From Berberis thunbergii (lineage: Eukaryota; Streptophyta; Magnoliopsida; Ranunculales; Berberidaceae): 64,000 nucleotides of DNA. Below the pieces are notes generated by a model. The model was not told the origin of the DNA and ran no database searches. It worked only from the letters and a program-made list of their open reading frames with translations. Positions 59,904 to 64,000 of the stretch are shown here, one piece after another. Each line of letters opens with the position of its first letter. Positions within the stretch are counted from its first letter, which is position 1. The stretch spans positions 372,001 through 436,000 of the forward strand of contig QNQO01000828.1 in NCBI GenBank assembly GCA_003290165.1. The letters run 5' to 3'. The translations under genes and the position numbers were made by a program.

Positions 59904-60965
59904 TGGATCCGTAGGGCAAGCTAAAAGAATTTCTGGGTTCTGAGAAACAACCAAGAGACAGTCAAGGAAATCGAGAAGGAAACTCCGAGCATAATCTATG
60001 TCCTTCATGGAATCGGATCGGATGAAGACCATTCAAACAGATCCCGCAAACGAACTATACTGAAGATGCGAGCACAACCCGCAGATGAGGACAAACACGT
60101 TTGCTACTCAAGGATGCAAAACCCCACCCCACCTTAACCTTTACAGACAAGGACCTCAAAGAAGTCTGAGCACCACACAATGACGCTCTCGTCATATCGA
60201 TCTCCATTGCAAGGTGGGATGTGAAGAGGGCCCTGGTGGATACGAGAAGCTCCCTCAACATCCCATTCTACAACGTGTTCCTCAGTACGGACCTCAAGGA
60301 GGAGAGCTCACTACACCAAATTGACATTTTTATAACAACCCCAAAAACAGTATCACTTTTGAGGTGTAACAATCCACCTAAAAATTTTACACATTTTCAC
60401 AAACAAAGTGATACAATAATTGTATCACCATGAAGAGTATGGTTATAAAAGTGATGTTATTCATGGTGATCCAATTTATTATATCATTTTTCTATGTAAC
60501 TTTTTTCATTTTTTTTTACTAAATTTAGTTTTGACTTGAAATTGTTTGGTGGATTGTAACATCCCAAAAGTGATATTGTTTTGAGATTTGTTACAAAAGT
60601 TCCAATTTGGTGTAGTGGCTTGACATCCTCTGAGTATCTGTTGATTGGATTCAGCGGTGAGAAATGCTTCCCGATCGGGAAGATAATGTTAGCAGTAGTG
60701 GCAAGAAAGTCACAACTGAGGAAGGTCATGTTCTTGGACTTCATGGTAGTAGACACACCGTCTACCTACAACCTTATCTTGGGAAGACCATGGCTCCACC
60801 AGATGGAGGCAGTAGTATCCACCCTTTACCAGTGCGTTAAGTACACTGCTAACCACTCAAAAAGAACAATATGTGGGGGACCAACCAATGGCATGAGGAT
60901 GCCACTATGTTGCACTGAAACAAATAGAATGTTCCCGGATCCAACTGGACCCCACGGCGCAATTT
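59904..60965 (+). pseudogene. Gypsy D gag end and aspartic protease
   Basis: After the Athila element coding resumes with KLKEFL. A protease follows with RALVDTRSSLNIPFY (the active-site Gly is replaced by Arg), is interrupted by the CACTA MITE, and resumes SSEYLLIGFSGEKCFPIGKI, MFLDFMVVDTPSTYN and LILGRPWLHQMEAVVST. The last is a hallmark of plant Gypsy proteases. No RT follows. Confidence 0.5.
60309..60617. mobile_element. CACTA (CMC/EnSpm) MITE
   Basis: It begins CACTACACCAAATTG and ends with the complement CAATTTGGTGTAGTG (one-base variation inside). The inverted similarity continues about 70 bases (AGTATCACTTTTG, AACAATCCACC). GCT lies on both sides (60306-60308 and 60618-60620), the 3-bp duplication typical of CACTA elements. 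309 bp with no coding capacity. Confidence 0.5.
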
Positions 60966-60999
60966 GAACTAAAGCCAAACCCAATGACTATAGACGCAT

Positions 61000-62401
61000 C
61001 ACTCCACTCACATGGAGACGAGATCCCAACAACGGTGGCTCAATTAAAAAATGGGGGACATTCAAGTTGTACAGGAGCAATCCGCTCTTCAACCCAGCAG
61101 TGCGAAGAGGTCAATGCAAACGGGAGTACAACCCCCGACAATCCGTCAGTGCGAAAATAAACTCCCACACAAGAATTACTCTTCAGTAACCTCAGCGACA
61201 TCAGCAAAGTTTTGCAGTTCGCTGGAGGTATCAACGATCCAGCAAGGGCCATGCGAATTCGCTTCAAGGCCGGATCGACCTTTCTCCGCCAACAGTTAGT
61301 CTATTTTAGTTGTTTATTGTCCTTTCCATAGTCAATGTAGAGTTTTAGTTCTTAGAAGCTTATGTGATTTGCAATCATTTAAAAAATAAAAAATAATTAC
61401 GCAAACACACTCTATTGATTACTAGAAACATGTAACAACGACCGTCTTGATGCAAATACAAAAGACTACATACTACAAACATCTAAATCCAATGCGATAT
61501 AAAGTAAATACTCGTTTAAACAATCTGACTTCAAAAGACAACAAAGGTACCGAAAGTAGACTTTGCGCTGCATTGAAGGAGACAATATCCCAAGATCAAG
61601 GACAAATGTGCAAAAAGGGGGCTGAAAGGATTAGAGCAACTAATCATTAATTGCTTTGCCAAATCACCCAAAAAATGATATGCCAATGGCAATGTAGACC
61701 TTACCACGAACTGTAGACATCTTCAACCCGACATCTGGCCTCCTGAAGGAGGTAGAAGAGGACAACCAAATATGGCCGCAAGCGGAAAGGAAGTTAAGGT
61801 CACACAATGCTGCCAACAATGAAATTTTCCCATGCGCGATACTCAGGGCGACTCAAAGATATTGCCCCCGAAAAGGACGATGCATCTTCCAACACTTCGA
61901 TTAACCCTGAGCTAGCCGCAAGGAGCGTCTCCCGGCACAAGGTAACACCGAAGTGCTGGTGAATAAACGACAAACTCATCCCTTGAAAGGGAGTCTATAC
62001 TTCTTCTTCAAAATATGAGAAGAAATTACAAGATTCCAACAAACCAATTGGGTGCTCACCCAGAGTAGGTGACCACGCATAACAACAGGTCTTATCACAA
62101 CTCATAGGTGTAAATGTCAGAACATTCGAAGATTCCAACGTTGGAGATCTCTCTTTAGCCTTTGGAAAACCCAAAGCATATTCTTCAAGTAGAGCATTAC
62201 AGAGGGTACGCTCTGCAGAAGGTAATGCCTACAACGATGAATAAATACCATTACATAGACATAGTGGTTCACCAAACGGGCACTTCAGTATTGATTATCG
62301 TATGGGAAACGAGGAGACGATGGTTTCCAATGAAACTGCACAGGACCACGTTCGTCCAATCAACGAGGTTGCACACAACCCCATTAATTGGGGGGAGTAA
62401 C
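61000..62401 (+). other. Gypsy D region between protease and 3' LTR
   Basis: About 1.4 kb with short unrelated frames. No RT, RNase H or integrase motif was found on the + or - strand. It ends in the polypurine tract (62390-62401). Confidence 0.5.
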
Positions 62402-64000
62402 TGATACTCAACCGTCTCGCGAGCTACGTTGTACGCGTGTTACCATGCAATCTACGTTGTACACGTAGCATATTGATCATACGATAAACCCTAACTCTCA
62501 CTCTATGAGCCCATGAGTTTGGAAACCCTAGTCATTTTTGACACGCAAATTACACATGCATATCACTAGTTGATTTAAGGTACTCCTGTCTCTTCAAAAC
62601 TCATTCAAACAATGCACTTTGCTCGTGGATATAGCCTCGCACGCCCACAACAGGCGGAACCCTCACTTAGCTGGGAAAGCTTAGTTAGCTTTGCTGACGA
62701 CGACGGCTTCCGGTTCATCCCAACACCTAGTTTGTCTAGTGCGGATGTCGATGGTTTAGGAAGTGATAGTCTAATTAATCAGCGCTATCACGCATGGTGA
62801 TGATGACTCGCCATGGACTCTTGCCCCTTATCGGACAATGGTCACCGAACCCGATCAGGTAAGCGTAGCTAGTGACGACTTGCAACGACAACTTCTAATC
62901 AAGTAAGCGTAGATGGTTTGGAAGGTGGGAGCCTAGTCAGTTCTGACTGATGTTGACGGTTCGCCACAGGACTGTTGCTCTTCTATAGACTATGGTCGCC
63001 GAATTACCAACCTCAGACTTGTAGCCCCCACTGCGCAGGTGTAGATGGTTTGAAAGGTGGGAGCCTAGTAAGTCCCAAACTAATTCCGACGGCTTGCCAC
63101 GAGACCACTGCTCTTCTACAGACAATGGTCGTTAAAAACCCCCAAATTTGTCATTCGATGCGCACGGGTGTAGATGATTTGGAAGGTGGGAGCCTAGTCA
63201 GTCCCGAACTGATTCCAACGACTTGCCACGGGACCACTGCTCTTCTACATGGTCACCGAATCCCCTCGACCAAACTTGTATCCCACTCTGCGCGGGTGCA
63301 GATGGTTTGGAAGGTGGGAGCCTAGTCAATCCCAAACTGATGTCGATGGCTCGCTATGGGATCATCGCTCTTTACGGGTATTGATGGTTCGGAAGGTGAG
63401 AGCCTAGTCAACCTCGACTAATGTCAATGGCTCAGCACTCGACCACCGCTCTCCCTCAATACAGCTGTCGCCGAACTAAAATTACACCTCAGGCAGCGTA
63501 TATACGCTCGCATAGGCTGACATTCCATTATCAGCAATGGCCACTCGAGCTGACCTAAAAATCATCCCGCTGACACACGGACAAATGGTACATGGAATGT
63601 CAGCTCGAGCTCACGGAACCTGACTCAGAACAAGCAATCTAGCTCTGAGACAACGCATGTGCTTGACTACCACAATTCACTCATGCCAGCAACCGCAACT
63701 GACGACTGCGCTATTAAGTCCTTAGTGACTTGTCTCAAGGATGAGTTACAACCTAGGAAGTATAGCCCATTGCTAAACCATCCGAAGTACACCCACTATT
63801 GGATGAACGATAACGACTCTAAGACCTCACGAAATAACAAGTAAGAGTCATTCACAACGTGAGTGGTCTAACTTTCTGCAAAAGACAGACCATTAGGCTC
63901 CCTACTGACCCAATCAAACCTATGTAAAATTTAAACGACTAGACCTGTGTCAAGTTTAAACGACAAGACATAATGGAAAGCACGTGACAAGGAAACCGAA
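62402..64000 (+). repeat. 3' LTR of Gypsy D, cut by window edge
   Basis: It begins TGATACTCAACCG directly after a G-rich polypurine tract. It contains the tandem array at 62740-63475. Its end, and therefore its length, lie outside the window. Confidence 0.5.
62740..63475. repeat. Tandem array of about 130-bp units inside the LTR
   Basis: The string AGATGGTTTGGAAGGTGGGA (or a close variant) starts near 62911, 63043, 63172, 63300 and 63382. The spacing is 132, 129, 128 and 82 bases. Each unit continues with GCCTAGTCAG, a CTGATGTCGACGG-like block, GCCACGGGACCAC and CTCTTCTAC. A degenerate unit lies near 62745. Confidence 0.5.

Larger units (their letters stand above)
50046..64000 (+). mobile_element. 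Gypsy element D, non-autonomous, hosting two later insertions
   Basis: The 5' LTR remnant, primer site and gag run to 51913. Coding then resumes right after 59898 (frame KLKEFL) and passes through a protease region. A polypurine tract GGGGGGAGTAAC follows, then a 3' LTR from 62402 to beyond the window edge. No RT, RNase H or integrase was found, so it seems to be a gag-protease-only derivative. It is interrupted by the Athila element (51914-59898) and the CACTA MITE (60309-60617). Confidence 0.5.

Noticed and set aside
61040..61650. Frames between the Gypsy D protease and LTR
   Set aside because: No recognisable domain; base composition and context suggest decayed retrotransposon sequence rather than genes.
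62740..63475. Possible CRISPR-like array because of regular spacing
   Set aside because: Whole units of about 130 bp are repeated without unique spacers, and the host is a plant; it is an LTR minisatellite.

Overview
The window is nuclear DNA from a flowering plant, most likely a eudicot with a repeat-rich genome. The evidence is intron-split genes with plant orthologues, plant transposon families (RTE LINE, hAT, PIF/Harbinger, CACTA, Copia, Athila-type Gypsy) and AT-rich introns. I cannot name the species.

Bases 1-22,240 hold most of one + strand gene for an MST3/GCK-III-type MAP4K protein kinase. Its first exon(s) lie left of the window. I assembled 18 exons; together they give 643 uninterrupted codons plus a stop. 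The introns are swollen by old LINE pieces, an RTE-type LINE, two hAT elements with 8-bp target duplications and several MITEs.

Bases 23,200-30,200 hold a - strand gene for a PRA1 family protein of the PRA1.H type. It has four exons, and a 5.6-kb third intron is filled with repeat debris. The first exon has an apparent one-base frameshift at a six-G run. Bases 30,300-33,400 are intergenic and include a roughly 1-kb element with long inverted ends. A small intronless + strand gene for a VQ-motif protein follows at 33,498-33,914.

From about 35,000 to the right edge the sequence is a nest of retrotransposons. An old - strand Copia relic (about 35.5-50.0 kb) is split by two other Copia elements (35,610-42,812 and 43,900-49,640). 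The first of these is itself split by a 1,501-bp hAT element that carries a copy of the promoter and first exon of a mitochondrial malate dehydrogenase gene. To the right, a Gypsy element (5' LTR near 50.05-50.67 kb, 3' LTR from 62,402) is split by an Athila-type deletion derivative (51,914-59,898) and by a 309-bp CACTA MITE (60,309-60,617). The 3' LTR of that Gypsy element contains an array of repeats of about 130 bp.

I found no new multi-gene system. The most notable signals are the gene-capturing hAT element, the PRA1.H frameshift and the readable insertion order of the nest. Exon and element limits were read by eye from splice sites, reading frame, terminal motifs and target duplications; no alignment program was run.
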